32,950 bases of DNA from an uncultured Bacteroidales bacterium. GTDB lineage: Bacteria; Bacteroidota; Bacteroidia; Bacteroidales; FEN-979. Positions 1-9,175 of the stretch are shown here, one piece after another (the first letter of the stretch is position 1; every line of letters begins with the position of its first letter). The position numbers were made by a program, and so were the translations under genes. Below the pieces are notes generated by a model. It was not told the origin of the DNA. It saw nothing but the letters and a program-made list of their open reading frames with translations, and made no database searches. The DNA is taken from positions 1-32,950 of the forward strand of contig CAIMWF010000003.1 in NCBI GenBank assembly GCA_903845055.1, written 5' to 3'.

Positions 1-1
1 G

Positions 2-865
2 CTAAAAAAGCAATCAAGAAAGACAAGAACGCTCGATATTGCTGGAGCAAGTCGTAAGGAGGAGTTAACCAAACCAAAAAACATTGTTCTTGTTGAAATG
101 ATCAAACGTGCCTGGAGAAAAGGACTTAGGGCGGAATATTTGCTGGTTGACAGTTGGTTCATCGATGAAGCGTTGATCAGTTTCGTTTTGAAAAGCAGGA
201 TGTTTTTATTGGGCATGTGCAAAATGGATAAACGGCTATATGACTACAAGGGCAAAGAGTATAATGCACATAGCCTTCTTACTCGTCTCAAACGCACTAA
301 AGCCAGCAGATCCAGAAAACTGAATGCACACTTTTATGAAGTTATTGTGGTTTATAAAGGCATTCAGGTAAAGTTGTTTTTCTCCAGATTTAACAACCAG
401 CATGGATGGAGTTTGCTCCTGACTGACAACTATCGGCTCCCTTTTGACAAAGCAGTTGAAATATACCAGATCAGATGGGGAATCGAAGTATTTTTCAAGG
501 AAGCCAAGCAATACCTTCATCTTGGCAAATGTCAATCGGAGGATTTTGATGCCCAGGTAGCAGGTATATCTATGGTGATGTGTGCCTATCTTATGCTGAA
601 CCTGCGAAAACGGTTCCAGTCCTATGAGGGTCTTGGGAAGATATTTATTGACGTTCAGCATGAAATCATAGAATTTACGCTATGGGAACGCATCTGGGGT
701 TTGTTTATAGAATTGCAGACCTGTATACTGAAAGCGTGGGGTATCGATCTGGAAAAGCTCATCAATGATGTCATTCTTGACGAATCGCAATTGAAAATTC
801 TCACCTTCATTCTGGAACAACAATCGAAAATGGTATCATCAGAGTCAATTACTAAAGCGGCTTGA
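2..865 (+). CDS. IS4-type transposase, 5' end outside the window (partial)
   Basis: DDE-family transposase that would catalyse cut-and-paste movement of an insertion sequence. The frame is open from base 2, so the ATG at 98 is internal and the N-terminal part lies outside the window. Visible marks are the strand with LLVDSWF (Asp codon near 149, likely second catalytic Asp) and the diagnostic IS4 YREK motif Y-x2-R-x3-E-x6-K (YQIRWGIEVFFKEAK, from about 464), whose Glu is the third catalytic residue. The C-terminus ends in a hydrophobic helix followed by a basic NLRKR stretch, as in the family. No frameshift is seen in the visible part, so the copy may be intact. The right terminal inverted repeat should lie between 866 and about 930, but the left end is needed to define it. 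Confidence 0.9.
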   Translation, partial: LKKQSRKTRTLDIAGASRKEELTKPKNIVLVEMIKRAWRKGLRAEYLLVDSWFIDEALISFVLKSRMFLLGMCKMDKRLYDYKGKEYNAHSLLTRLKRTKASRSRKLNAHFYEVIVVYKGIQVKLFFSRFNNQHGWSLLLTDNYRLPFDKAVEIYQIRWGIEVFFKEAKQYLHLGKCQSEDFDAQVAGISMVMCAYLMLNLRKRFQSYEGLGKIFIDVQHEIIEFTLWERIWGLFIELQTCILKAWGIDLEKLINDVILDESQLKILTFILEQQSKMVSSESITKAA

Positions 866-1034
866 AACCCGCATCAATTATAGGATTAAAGAAGTGCGAA
901 ACTTGAGTTAATTAACCCGCGGGAACAGCTTTTGTTTTGACAGGTTATTCATGTTATGTTAATGCTTCCTTATTGATTTGTTAACCTGTCGGGCTTGGTT
1001 TTACTTTTACTTTGCTTCCTTAAAAACATACAGA

Positions 1035-1286
1035 ATGAAAAACAGCAGGACAGTCACAAAAGGGGATTTACTCGATGTAAGGGTTGCGTTGTCAAATTAT
1101 AAATATTCCGTACCCGATTCAAAACTTTCATCCGGTTCACTGGTTAATAAATTTCCCGTCGTCCTCGATGGCGGGAAAACAATCATATTTATAGCAGATC
1201 AAAGTAAAGAGAGGGAGATCAGGGAAAAGTACGAAGTAAGGAAAGAAAACAATACCCAATCGTTTCTGGCTAAACCGAAGAAATAA
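1035..1286 (+). CDS. small hypothetical protein, 83 aa
   Basis: I do not recognise this protein. The frame is open from 978, but I start at the ATG at 1035 because the upstream extension (MLTCRAWFYFYF...) looks like translated AT-rich intergenic DNA. The predicted product is soluble, with a VTKGDLLDVRVALSNYKY segment, a short VVLDGGKTIIFIAD beta-rich stretch and a charged C-terminal helix (KEREIREKYEVRKEN). It has no signal peptide or membrane segment. It stands alone between the IS element and the next plus-strand gene. It could be spurious, but the amphipathic pattern and charged tail favour a real small gene. Confidence 0.45.
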   Translation: MKNSRTVTKGDLLDVRVALSNYKYSVPDSKLSSGSLVNKFPVVLDGGKTIIFIADQSKEREIREKYEVRKENNTQSFLAKPKK

Positions 1287-1540
1287 TACCCGGATGGCTG
1301 CCTCCTGGAAATGGCTCCCGGGAAACTGGTGCCGGAGTATGTTATTCTCTTTGCTTCTCTTTTTTTTTCCTCTCCCTGGCGGGTTTATTTTCTTTTTTGG
1401 ATTGAAAGGTGTTTGATGTTTCGGTGGAAAAACCAAAACAACATCACACTCAATGTTAATTCGGTATTAATTACGGAATAATCTGTAAATTTGAGTGTTT
1501 CTTTTCCAAGAGGGTGCAGGAAAAGTAAAATACCTTTTAC
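1287..1540. other. intergenic region with poly-pyrimidine tract and a promoter
   Basis: About 250 bases without a convincing gene. It holds a weak GC-rich inverted repeat just after the stop codon (CCCGG near 1290 against CCGGG near 1318), a long T/C tract around 1350-1380, and then the promoter of the following gene. Confidence 0.4.
1486..1493 (+). promoter_or_regulatory. Bacteroidota -7 box for the gene at 1541
   Basis: TAAATTTG matches the TAnnTTTG -7 consensus, about 48 bases before the ATG. No clean -33 TTTG is visible at the usual distance. Confidence 0.45.
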
Positions 1541-2020
1541 ATGAAAACCGGCAAGAATCAAGCAAAAAAGGGTAAAATAAAAGGGTTCCCTTCCGTGGTT
1601 GACGCAGGCCTGGCATTCAAACACGGATTTTACCTGGAAACGGGATGGATTCTCTCCCTTCTTTTTGAAAAGAAAGCAAAAAATTTATTGAGGCGAATTG
1701 AAAACGAACCCAGGTCGGCCGGCTACTCTTTTGAACAAAGCATCAGAAGGATGAAGTATCTTTACCGCGCCGGGTGCGTTCCCCAGTTGAATGAATTTCT
1801 CGACAAAGGGTTGATCGATGAGATGTGGCACTGGAAGAAAACCAGGAACAGCATGCTGAAAGACATGATGACGAGCCGTGTTTCGCAGCCAAGAATGGAG
1901 CGGGTGGCCTCCGAAGCCATCTCCCTTTATAAAAAATGGAACAGGGGGTTGAAAATTGTGAGGGATGCACTGAAAAATACCGCCAACCCAACCCTTCAGC
2001 AGATGGCTGAAGCAAAGTGA
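1541..2020 (+). CDS. helical hypothetical protein, 159 aa, paralogue of the gene at 24181 (HEPN-like?)
   Basis: Function unknown. The protein is basic and almost all helical. It aligns along its length with the product of 24181-24639. Shared features are an F-x-L-E-x-x-W-I-L-S segment near residue 32, EKK-x-K, GYS-x-EQ, a R-x-KY segment, L-I-D-x-x-x-x-W-K-x-x-RN near residues 91-103, LKDM, and VS-x-x-R-x-ER. The RN-x-x-x-K stretch sits where HEPN-domain proteins carry R-x4-6-H, and a helix follows, so a HEPN-like fold without the catalytic His is possible but unproven. It is preceded by a TAAATTTG box and ends before a repeat-bearing gap, so it is probably monocistronic. Confidence is high that it is a gene and low on function. 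Confidence 0.75.
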   Translation: MKTGKNQAKKGKIKGFPSVVDAGLAFKHGFYLETGWILSLLFEKKAKNLLRRIENEPRSAGYSFEQSIRRMKYLYRAGCVPQLNEFLDKGLIDEMWHWKKTRNSMLKDMMTSRVSQPRMERVASEAISLYKKWNRGLKIVRDALKNTANPTLQQMAEAK

Positions 2021-2054
2021 GGTGTTCCTTTGGTGAACCGGCCCCTGCCCATTT

Positions 2055-2122
2055 ACTATTGCCTGTTGCCTCTGCTCATTGTCCCCGGCAAAAACTTCAA
2101 ACTTCAAATTTCGTTGATCAAT
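2055..2122 (-). repeat. intergenic repeat family, copy 1 (minus orientation)
   Basis: This segment is, in reverse complement, similar over about 70 bases to 5792-5875. It contains ATTGCC-type 7-mers (from 2057) and a CTTCAAA tandem (from about 2094), and ends in TCGTTGATCAAT, against TCGTTGTTCAAT in the other copy. With copy 2 it brackets the two-gene unit 2361-5796 as an inverted pair. Confidence 0.75.
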
Positions 2123-2220
2123 ATTCGATTTTCATCCGGGCTGCCAGTCCTTGAACAGATGATCTTATGGCTGCCGTCATCAATTTTCAGCCCTGTCGGT
2201 CCTTCGGAGGAAAATTGGAT

Positions 2221-2228
2221 TATTTTTG
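2221..2228 (+). promoter_or_regulatory. candidate -7 box for the 2361-5796 operon
   Basis: TATTTTTG fits TAnnTTTG and is followed by GC. It would give a leader of about 125 nt before the ATG at 2361. I see no good -33 element, so this is weak. The rest of 2123-2360 holds nothing else I can name. Confidence 0.35.
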
Positions 2229-2360
2229 CATAACAAAAAGAAAGTCAGCCTGCAGGTTCCCCCGGCCGGGAAAATCTCATGGATTCCCCCGGCGAACGGG
2301 TCTCTTTTCGAGTTTTCACGGCAGAACTACAGCGCGGATAATAAATCATAAAACCACGAA

Positions 2361-3947
2361 ATGACCAAAACCGCCATCATCATTGGTGCAGGGCCGGCAG
2401 GGCTTACTGCCGCCTACGAACTTGTCACCCGGACCGACATCAAACCCGTGATCATCGAAAAATCGAATGACATCGGCGGTATTTCAAAAACGGTCGTTCA
2501 CCACGGCAACCGCATCGACATCGGCGGCCACCGCTTCTTTTCGAAGTCGGACACGGTGATGAAATGGTGGCAGGAGATCCTGCCCATCCAGGGGGCGGAA
2601 TCAAAAGACGAATTGCTGAAAGAGATTTTCTACCACCAGAAACGGACCCCGGTGAAACTCACCCCCGACGGACCCGATCCGGAGACGACCGACCGGGTGA
2701 TGCTGATCAGGAACCGGCTGTCGCGGATCTTTTTCATCCGGAAGTTCTTCGACTACCCGATCACCCTCAACGGGAAGACGATGGCCAACCTGGGCATCGT
2801 CAGGATCATCAAAATAGGGGTGAGCTACCTCCGGATCAAGATCTTCCCGGTGAAAAAGGTGACCTCGCTGGAGGAATTTTTCATCAGCCGCTTCGGAACA
2901 GAGCTGTACAAGACATTTTTCAAAGAGTATACCGAAAAGGTGTGGGGCGTTCCCTGCACCGACATCGCGGCCGACTGGGGCGCCCAGCGCATAAAGGAAC
3001 TGTCGGTTTCACGCGCCCTGATGCACGCCGTGAAATCGGTGTTCAGGAAGGAGACCTCGGTCGAACAGAAAAACACCGACACCAGCCTCATCGAGCAGTT
3101 CATGTACCCGAAACTGGGGCCGGGGCAGATGTGGGAGACGGTGGCCGCCATCGTGAAGGAAAAGGGTGGCGTGATCATCATGAATTCGGATGTGATTGAG
3201 ATGAAGCTCGATGAAAGCCTGGTGACGGAGCTGACTTGCCGCAACAATGCGACCCATGAGAAAACAGTGATCAGGGGCGACTATTTCCTCTCCACCATGC
3301 CGGTGAAGGAGCTTATCGCAGCGATGGGCGACAGGGTGCCCGCTGCCGTGAAAACAGTGAGCGACGGGCTTCAGTACCGCGACTTCATCACCGTGGGTCT
3401 GTTGCTGAACAAGCTTAAGATCAAAAACGAAACGAAGATCAAAACCCTGTACGGCCTCGTTCCCGACAACTGGATCTACATCCAGGAGCCCGACGTGAAG
3501 GTAGGCAGGCTGCAGATCTTCAACAACTGGTCGCCTTACATGGTTGCCGACATTGAGAAGGTCTGGATCGGCCTCGAATATTTCTGCAACGAAGGCGATG
3601 CCCTGTGGGAAATGAAGGACGATGATTTCATCAGCTTTGCGATCGGCGAAGTCGACAGTATCGACGTCATCGAAAAGAGCGAGGTGATCGACAGCACCAT
3701 TATCCGCATGCCCAAGACCTATCCCGCCTACTTCGGCACCTATGGCCGGTTCGACCTCATCACCGGTTTTACCGATCAAATCGCGAACCTTTTCCTGATC
3801 GGGCGCAACGGCATGCACAAATACAACAACCAGGATCATTCGATGCTTACCGCCATCACCGCGGTCAACAACATCATCTCGGGCGAAACCTCGAAGGATA
3901 ACATCTGGAACATCAACACCGAGGAAGAATACCATGAAGAGAAATGA
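2361..3947 (+). CDS. FAD/NAD(P)-dependent oxidoreductase, UDP-galactopyranose mutase / protoporphyrinogen oxidase-like
   Basis: Flavoprotein of the amine-oxidase/UGM superfamily, the type often found in polysaccharide loci. The N-terminal Rossmann motif is [16 protein letters not shown] (residues 6-21) with the following acidic ribose-binding residue in [11 protein letters not shown]. After it comes the family segment [13 protein letters not shown] (about 54-66). [12 protein letters not shown] near residue 190 is typical of PPOX-like members in glycan clusters. The C-terminal [17 protein letters not shown] segment closes the FAD site. The length (528 aa) is usual. The stop overlaps the next gene by 14 bases, so the two are translationally coupled, and the redox or mutase activity probably serves glycan or glycolipid assembly with the membrane protein downstream. 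The substrate cannot be told from the sequence. Confidence 0.85.
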   Translation: MTKTAIIIGAGPAGLTAAYELVTRTDIKPVIIEKSNDIGGISKTVVHHGNRIDIGGHRFFSKSDTVMKWWQEILPIQGAESKDELLKEIFYHQKRTPVKLTPDGPDPETTDRVMLIRNRLSRIFFIRKFFDYPITLNGKTMANLGIVRIIKIGVSYLRIKIFPVKKVTSLEEFFISRFGTELYKTFFKEYTEKVWGVPCTDIAADWGAQRIKELSVSRALMHAVKSVFRKETSVEQKNTDTSLIEQFMYPKLGPGQMWETVAAIVKEKGGVIIMNSDVIEMKLDESLVTELTCRNNATHEKTVIRGDYFLSTMPVKELIAAMGDRVPAAVKTVSDGLQYRDFITVGLLLNKLKIKNETKIKTLYGLVPDNWIYIQEPDVKVGRLQIFNNWSPYMVADIEKVWIGLEYFCNEGDALWEMKDDDFISFAIGEVDSIDVIEKSEVIDSTIIRMPKTYPAYFGTYGRFDLITGFTDQIANLFLIGRNGMHKYNNQDHSMLTAITAVNNIISGETSKDNIWNINTEEEYHEEK

Positions 3948-5796
3948 AAACAGGTTTTCCCTCTGTATCCTGTTCCTGCTGGTTTTCGTGATCCTGGCCG
4001 TAAGGCTGCTGCATCCCGTTTGGTTTGAGCAGAACTGCCTGGCGATCCTCAGTTGGGATGTGTTCGGGTACTATTTCTATATCCCGGCCTGGTTCATCCA
4101 CCACGACGTTGGGATCAAAGACTTCGGATGGGTGAAGCAGATCCTCGACACCTACCACCCGACCATCGGCTTTTACCAGGCCTATACCGGCCCGGCGGGC
4201 GACTGGGTGATGAAATATCCCATGGGGATGTCGATCCTATATTTCCCGTTTTTTGCCATCGGGCACGTTGCCGCCCATATATTCCACTATCCGGCCAACG
4301 GGTTCACGCTTCCCTACCAGGTGTCGGTCGCCCTGGGAGGCGTGGTATACACCGTGATCGGACTGTGGTTCCTGCGGAAGATCCTGCTGCGGTACTTTAC
4401 GGGTAAGGTGGTTGCCCTCACCATGGCGATTCTCGTCCTCGGGACCAATTTCCTGGAACTCACCGCCATCGACGGCGCCATGCCTCACAACTACCTGTTC
4501 ACCCTGTTTTCACTCATCACCTGGCTGACCATCCGCTGGCATGAGGATCCGCGCTGGAAATTTGCGGTGCCGCTGGGACTGCTGTGCGGGCTGGTCGTCC
4601 TGGTGCGGCCCACCTCCGGGGTCATTGCACTCGTGCCGCTGACATGGGGCCTGTGGAACGGACCGTCACTAAGGGAAAAGTTCTCCCTGATCCTGAAAAA
4701 CTACCTGCAGGTGATCTCCATGGCTGTGATCATGTTCGGCATGGTCTTCCTGCAGATGATCTACTGGAAGATCCATGCGGGAAGTTTTTTTTATTTCAGT
4801 TACGGAAAAGATGATTCCCTCAAATGGATTGCTCCCTACCTGAAGGAGGTGCTCTTTTCGTACCGGAAGGGCTGGCTTCTTTACACCCCTGTGATGTTCT
4901 TCGCGCTGGCGGGATTTGTTCCTCTTTTCCGGCGATACCGCTCCCTTTTTCCGACAGTATTTCTCTTTTTCCTGGTGAACCTGGTGGTCGTTTCCAGCTG
5001 GCCCGCCTGGTGGTATGCCGGCAGTTTCAGCCAGCGTGCGCTCATGGAGTCGTACCTGCTGCTTGCCTTCCCGCTCGCGGCCCTGTGCGCCTGCATCCTT
5101 CCTGTGAAGGGCTTTCCCCGGTGGGCGATCCTGGCTGCCGTCTCCATCCTGGTCGCTTTAAACCTGTTCCAGACCTGGCAGTATGTGCACAACATCATCG
5201 ATCCCTCCCGGATGACGAAGGCCTATTACTGGAGGGTATTCGGCAAGACCTACGCTACGACGCAGGACCATCTCTACCTTATGCCGACCGACCGGGTGGA
5301 GGAACACGATACCATGCCTGCTTCTGTCTCCTATGCGGGAAAACTCCTGGCGGGCTATGATTTTGAGCACCCGGATCAAAAAAACCTGGCGCTTTACTGC
5401 CGCGACACCGCCAATACCGGCCACTACTCGATGCGACTGAACAAAGCCAATGAATTTTCGCCGGGGATCAACATCCCTTACAACCAGCTTTCAAAACATG
5501 ATTTTGCATGGATCAGGGCCTGCGGGTACCTCTATTTCACCTGCAAACCCGAAGAGTTGCAGTGCGCTTTGGTCATCACCTGTTCACAGCAGGGCGAAGC
5601 CTATAAATACAGGATGACCCCGCTCGACCGCGAAAACCTCAAACCGTACATATGGAACCGCGTTTGCATGGATTACATGATCCCTTCGCTCGACCACAGG
5701 TCGGAACCTGTCAAGGCCTACTTCTGGTACCATGGCGACCGCCAGGTGCTGGTCGACGATATCGAGGTCAGGCTGTTTGAGGGGGAACGCGATTGA
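3934..5796 (+). CDS. polytopic membrane glycosyltransferase-like protein (GT-C type) with C-terminal soluble domain
   Basis: Integral inner-membrane protein of about 10 or more hydrophobic segments over residues 1-400, followed by a soluble beta-rich domain (about 440-620). The first lumenal loop after TM1 has an aromatic, acidic segment ([15 protein letters not shown], about 40-54) and a following [13 protein letters not shown]. That layout resembles ArnT/PMT-type GT-C glycosyltransferases, which use polyprenyl-phosphate sugars on the periplasmic face. The C-terminal part (LLAGYDFEH... to [10 protein letters not shown]) looks like a jelly-roll of the kind that binds carbohydrate. It overlaps the flavoprotein gene by 14 bases. 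Its stop codon lies inside an intergenic repeat. GT-C assignment is by topology only; an O-antigen ligase/polymerase or unrelated DUF is possible. Confidence 0.65.
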   Translation: MKRNENRFSLCILFLLVFVILAVRLLHPVWFEQNCLAILSWDVFGYYFYIPAWFIHHDVGIKDFGWVKQILDTYHPTIGFYQAYTGPAGDWVMKYPMGMSILYFPFFAIGHVAAHIFHYPANGFTLPYQVSVALGGVVYTVIGLWFLRKILLRYFTGKVVALTMAILVLGTNFLELTAIDGAMPHNYLFTLFSLITWLTIRWHEDPRWKFAVPLGLLCGLVVLVRPTSGVIALVPLTWGLWNGPSLREKFSLILKNYLQVISMAVIMFGMVFLQMIYWKIHAGSFFYFSYGKDDSLKWIAPYLKEVLFSYRKGWLLYTPVMFFALAGFVPLFRRYRSLFPTVFLFFLVNLVVVSSWPAWWYAGSFSQRALMESYLLLAFPLAALCACILPVKGFPRWAILAAVSILVALNLFQTWQYVHNIIDPSRMTKAYYWRVFGKTYATTQDHLYLMPTDRVEEHDTMPASVSYAGKLLAGYDFEHPDQKNLALYCRDTANTGHYSMRLNKANEFSPGINIPYNQLSKHDFAWIRACGYLYFTCKPEELQCALVITCSQQGEAYKYRMTPLDRENLKPYIWNRVCMDYMIPSLDHRSEPVKAYFWYHGDRQVLVDDIEVRLFEGERD

Positions 5797-5875
5797 ACAA
5801 CGAAGTTTGAAGTTTGAAGTTTTTGTCTGCGGCAATGGAAAAAGGCATTAGGCAATAGGCAGCGGGCAATAATAG
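5792..5875 (+). repeat. intergenic repeat family, copy 2 (includes a stop codon)
   Basis: The copy contains ATTGAACAACGA, a GAAGTTT tandem (5802-5822), GGCAATGG, and then GGCATTAGGCAATAGGC 7-mer units. The TGA of the upstream gene (5794-5796) is part of the repeat. It is inverted relative to 2055-2122 and in the same orientation as 6541-6592. Confidence 0.75.
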
Positions 5876-5916
5876 AGGTAACCGGCAGGTTTTCCATAAA
5901 ATCGTCATTCGTAAAT

Positions 5917-5949
5917 AAAAAAAGAGCCCCGGTTACGGGGCTCTTTTTT
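5917..5949. terminator. bidirectional intrinsic terminator
   Basis: Perfect hairpin: an A-run, GAGCCCC (5924-5930), loop GGTTAC, GGGGCTC (5937-5943), then TTTTTT. The U-tract works in both directions, serving the plus-strand operon ending at 5796 and the minus-strand lipoprotein gene ending at 5971. Confidence 0.92.
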
Positions 5950-5970
5950 CAAACAGTTTCTGAACCAAAA

Positions 5971-6270
5971 TTACTTTTTGTGAGCTTTTTTGGGTTCGGC
6001 CTTAGCAGGCTTTGCAGCTTTTGCAGGCTTGATAAGGTGTTTTGCTACTGAGTCAGCATGTGCAATCGAATCAGCAACATGTTTCTGAGCTGCCTGAACC
6101 TTTGCAATTGAATCAGCTACTTTCTGCTGCTGGGCATGAACCATGGCCATTGAATCAGCTAATTTTACAGAGTCAGCAATTCTTTTTGCTTCGATTTCTT
6201 TTGCGCTTGGGCCACATGATGTCATGAAAGCTACAGCTGCGATCACTAAGATACTTGCAAGTTTTTTCAT
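5971..6270 (-). CDS. small ADS-repeat lipoprotein
   Basis: Predicted outer-membrane or periplasmic lipoprotein of 99 aa. It has a signal peptide MKKLASILVIAAVAF and a lipobox ending in TSC (acylated Cys near residue 19). The mature part is an Ala/Lys/Asp-rich helix with a repeated (I/V)ADS(I/V/M) unit, seen about seven times around residues 31-75. The tail KPAKAAKPAKAEPKKAHKK is strongly basic. The composition recalls Lpp/Pal-like helical cell-wall-contacting lipoproteins, but there is no sequence motif for a specific family. The gene has its own TACCTTTG promoter and a strong terminator, so it is monocistronic and probably well expressed. A structural role in the envelope is inference. Confidence 0.8.
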   Translation of the reverse strand: MKKLASILVIAAVAFMTSCGPSAKEIEAKRIADSVKLADSMAMVHAQQQKVADSIAKVQAAQKHVADSIAHADSVAKHLIKPAKAAKPAKAEPKKAHKK

Positions 6271-6297
6271 TGTCTATTGATTTTTAAAATACGACTG

Positions 6298-6305
6298 CAA
6301 AGGTA
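6298..6305 (-). promoter_or_regulatory. -7 box of the lipoprotein gene
   Basis: On the minus strand this reads TACCTTTG followed by GC, 28 bases before the start codon, the best-known form of the Bacteroidota -7 element. Confidence 0.65.
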
Positions 6306-6651
6306 ATAACCTTTTATAGAATATTAACATTTTTTAACGTTTTTTTTTCTCATATCCCTGAATTTATATTTTATCTATTTTAAAATAATACCGTAAAATA
6401 TTGGAATACATTTGTTTATGAAATTTTGGAGGGCAATATTAAATTTTTTCTTTTTTCCTTCATTTTAAGGGGATCGGGGTAAAGGATGGTAAAAGGGTGT
6501 TCGAAAAGTGAATCTGAGGGCGTGGCTATGTTGAAAAAGTTGCCATGGAAAAAAAGGCAGCAGGCAATAGGCAATAGTATATAGGTAGCAGGCTTGCTCC
6601 CGATCAAAAAGTAATTTTTAATTTATTGTGGTGAGGTTCCGTTTCACCCTA
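6306..6651. other. AT-rich intergenic region
   Basis: No gene is supported. The left part is AT-rich promoter DNA for the lipoprotein gene, and the right part holds copy 3 of the intergenic repeat. A 63-codon minus frame here is made of the repeat and is not considered coding. Confidence 0.5.
6541..6592 (+). repeat. intergenic repeat family, copy 3 (partial)
   Basis: Segment with GCCATGGAAAAAAAGGC, then GGCAATAGGCAATAG and TATAGGTAGCAGGC. It matches the right half of copy 2 (5832-5887) in the same orientation and lacks the GAAGTTT tandem. Confidence 0.65.
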
Positions 6652-9126
6652 TCAGTCATCATCTTTCTCCGTGATCTTCACGAATGCCGAATGAACCGGC
6701 GGTGGGCTTGGTACAACTGCACCGCGGCATGCGAACCAGAGTACCTCGTTCAGTTCCTGGTCCGGGGCAAGGTCCTCACGGTCGAAATTGAAGTGCTCGC
6801 TTTTCCGCTGCCATTCGTTGAAGGCGGTATTCTTTTCGAAAAGATTGGTTTGTGACGGCCGGGCCTGAAACGGTGCATGCACCGCCGATGCATCGAAACA
6901 CCGCCACAAAGGTTCGGCAGCGGCATCGTACTGGCTCATGGGCGGCAGCCCGGCGATCAACTCGATGGTGCGCAGGAATGAGGAGGTGGAATAGGGTGTG
7001 TGGTCGACAAAGGAGCTTTTTACAAATCCCCCTGCCACATATCCTGTGCTTCGGTGTGCATCCACATGGTCGGGGCCGTTCTGTGCGTCATCCTCCACGA
7101 TGAAAATGGCACACTCTTTCCAGATGGTGCTCCTGCTCAGGTATTCCACGAACAGTCCCACTGCCAGGTCGTTGTCGGCAACTTCGGCATAGGGGGTCGG
7201 GCGCCCTGCCCGCAGCCCTTCGGTGTGATCATTGATGAAACGCAGCGTGTTCACCGCCGGCAGTTGGCCGATGGCCAGCAGGGAGTCGAAATCGCGCTTC
7301 CATTGCCTGAACCGGGTAGTGTCCATCACATGCTGGTCCCAGCTGGTATAGTACTTGCAGAAATGGCCCTCAAGTACAGGGATGTTGGCCTTGTAATCGT
7401 CGGCAAATTCACCATAGGTGCGGTAGGTCACGCCATACCGTTTGCAGAAGTCCCAGAGGAACCCGTTCTTGTTGTTGGCCACGTCGCGGGTCCCCTCGGC
7501 ATCGTAACTTCCCCCCCGGCCGCCGTAGCTGGTTGGCCAGTTTTTCTCGAGGTAGTCGGTTGCATAGGCGCCGAGGCTCCAGTTATGCCCGTCGGCGCTC
7601 ACCTCGCCATCCACGTAGAAATTATCGAGCAGCACGAACTCCGAGGCAAGGGCATGCTGGTTGGGGGTGTATCTTGAACCGAAAAGTACCAGCGACGTAT
7701 CCCCGTTTCCCGCAGGCAGATCGCCTAACACCTGGTCGTAGGTGCGGTTTTCCTTGATGATGTAAAACACGTATTTGATCGGTGAGGGAACGCCCACCTG
7801 CGACGGCACGGGGTTTCCCGGTGCGCCATGCGCGAGGAATTCGTTTTGACCCGTGTAGGGCGTATTTTCATACACCTGCCGCGTGAGGGCCGCAAGGGTT
7901 TTATTTTCGGGGGCTGTTATGATCCCCAGGGTTCCTTTCAGGAGGCTGCCGATATACTGGACCTCCTTCGCTTTGTCGGGATCGCCCTGCCGGGGGCTGA
8001 CTTTGTTCGATTTGTTCACGGGTACCGGGCCTCCCGGGTTGGCGAGCGATGAAAGTCCCTTGCCGTTGGTTACAAGGATCTCCTGGCCTGCCACCCTGAC
8101 GCACGACGGGTACCACCCGGTGGGGATAAAGCCTAGCCCCCTGGAGTTGCCCGGATCCGAAACGTCGAAGAGCGCCAGGCAGTTGTTGTCGGCATTGGCC
8201 ACATAAAGCGTATGACCGTCGCCGCTGAGGGCGACGCTGTTGGTGGTTGACCCGGCGGGGGTGGAGGGAAAAAGTGCCGCGTTGAGGGTTTCGACCACCT
8301 TTTTGCGGTCAAGATCGATCACCGAAACGGAATTGTCGTTGGCGTTGGCCACGTACAGGAATTTTCCCTTGCGGTCGGTAACCATGTCGTTTGGGTGGTC
8401 GCCCACCGTGATGCTGCCTTCTATCTCCAGTTTAACGGTGTTCAGGATAACGATCCTGCGGCAGGCCCAGCAACTGCAATAAAGATGTTTCTTATCCGGG
8501 GAGAGCAGGCAGGTGTATCCTTCGCCCCCCAGGGCAAACTGCCTGAGGATCTTTTTGCCGGCCATGTCGTAAATGTAAAGCGAATTGTTCTCCTTGGTCA
8601 CCGCGTAAATACGGTGTTTTGACTCGTCCACAGCCAGGCCTGCAACAGATATTTTTTCGGGCCATGGTTTGCCCAGTTTGAAGGTGTCGCGAATGGAAAG
8701 CCTTTCTCCTTTGACCGAAAACCGGAGGAACCAGTTGTCGTTGCCGCCCGAAGCGTACAAGCTTTCCCCGTCGTCGCTGAACGCCAGTCCCAGCCATGAT
8801 TTCCCGACCCAATAGGTGTCAAGGAGCTTCCGTTCGCGGATGCTTATAAGTTGGACCGATTGTTTTCCCTGCCCGTTGTTGGTGACCGCGGCGTATTGCT
8901 GGTCGGGCGAAACGGCGATATTGAGCGGCAGGTCGCCCACCGGTATCTGTATTCCGGCAGGGGTCAGGCTCCACCCGTTGGGTAGCGTGATCCTTTGGTT
9001 CCCGGCGGTTTTTTCCTGCGCATTCATGAATATCGGGATAAGGACGAGGGTGCAGAACGGCATGAGCAGGAGCCGGTGCGCACTGAAATACTTTTCAAAG
9101 AAGGAGGCACTGCATGTTGTTTTCAT
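6652..9126 (-). CDS. bifunctional YncE-like beta-propeller / alkaline-phosphatase-superfamily phosphoesterase
   Basis: Secreted or periplasmic fusion of 824 aa. A hydrophobic signal segment lies around residues 18-36 (LLLMPFCTLVLIPIFMNAQ). Residues about 45-370 form a YVTN/YncE seven-bladed propeller, with repeats such as LAVSPDQQYAAV, KFLYVANANDNSVSVIDL and HTLYVANADNNCLALFDV. Residues about 445-760 are a phosphoesterase domain of the phospholipase C/acid phosphatase kind (PF04185), with IIKENRTYDQVLGD, a SADGHNWS segment and IFIVEDDAQNGPDHVDAHRS. The architecture is a known one in Bacteroidota. The substrate is unknown; a phosphodiester or phosphomonoester outside the cell is likely. No Pho-box-like array precedes it; only a weak TATCTTTC -7 box lies at 9144-9151 (minus). 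Confidence 0.88.
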   Translation of the reverse strand: MKTTCSASFFEKYFSAHRLLLMPFCTLVLIPIFMNAQEKTAGNQRITLPNGWSLTPAGIQIPVGDLPLNIAVSPDQQYAAVTNNGQGKQSVQLISIRERKLLDTYWVGKSWLGLAFSDDGESLYASGGNDNWFLRFSVKGERLSIRDTFKLGKPWPEKISVAGLAVDESKHRIYAVTKENNSLYIYDMAGKKILRQFALGGEGYTCLLSPDKKHLYCSCWACRRIVILNTVKLEIEGSITVGDHPNDMVTDRKGKFLYVANANDNSVSVIDLDRKKVVETLNAALFPSTPAGSTTNSVALSGDGHTLYVANADNNCLALFDVSDPGNSRGLGFIPTGWYPSCVRVAGQEILVTNGKGLSSLANPGGPVPVNKSNKVSPRQGDPDKAKEVQYIGSLLKGTLGIITAPENKTLAALTRQVYENTPYTGQNEFLAHGAPGNPVPSQVGVPSPIKYVFYIIKENRTYDQVLGDLPAGNGDTSLVLFGSRYTPNQHALASEFVLLDNFYVDGEVSADGHNWSLGAYATDYLEKNWPTSYGGRGGSYDAEGTRDVANNKNGFLWDFCKRYGVTYRTYGEFADDYKANIPVLEGHFCKYYTSWDQHVMDTTRFRQWKRDFDSLLAIGQLPAVNTLRFINDHTEGLRAGRPTPYAEVADNDLAVGLFVEYLSRSTIWKECAIFIVEDDAQNGPDHVDAHRSTGYVAGGFVKSSFVDHTPYSTSSFLRTIELIAGLPPMSQYDAAAEPLWRCFDASAVHAPFQARPSQTNLFEKNTAFNEWQRKSEHFNFDREDLAPDQELNEVLWFACRGAVVPSPPPVHSAFVKITEKDDD

Positions 9127-9175
9127 GGCATGTAAATTTCAGCGAAAGATAGAAGATTTTAAGGAAACCCCGTAC

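Noticed and set aside
2030-2364. Two overlapping short plus-strand frames before the flavoprotein gene
   Set aside because: They translate the intergenic repeat and the promoter region and carry no domain; the region is better read as non-coding.
3009-3935. 308-codon open frame antisense to the flavoprotein gene
   Set aside because: It mirrors the codon pattern of the well-supported plus-strand gene, is His/Val/Asp-rich in the way antisense frames are, and has no promoter or domain.
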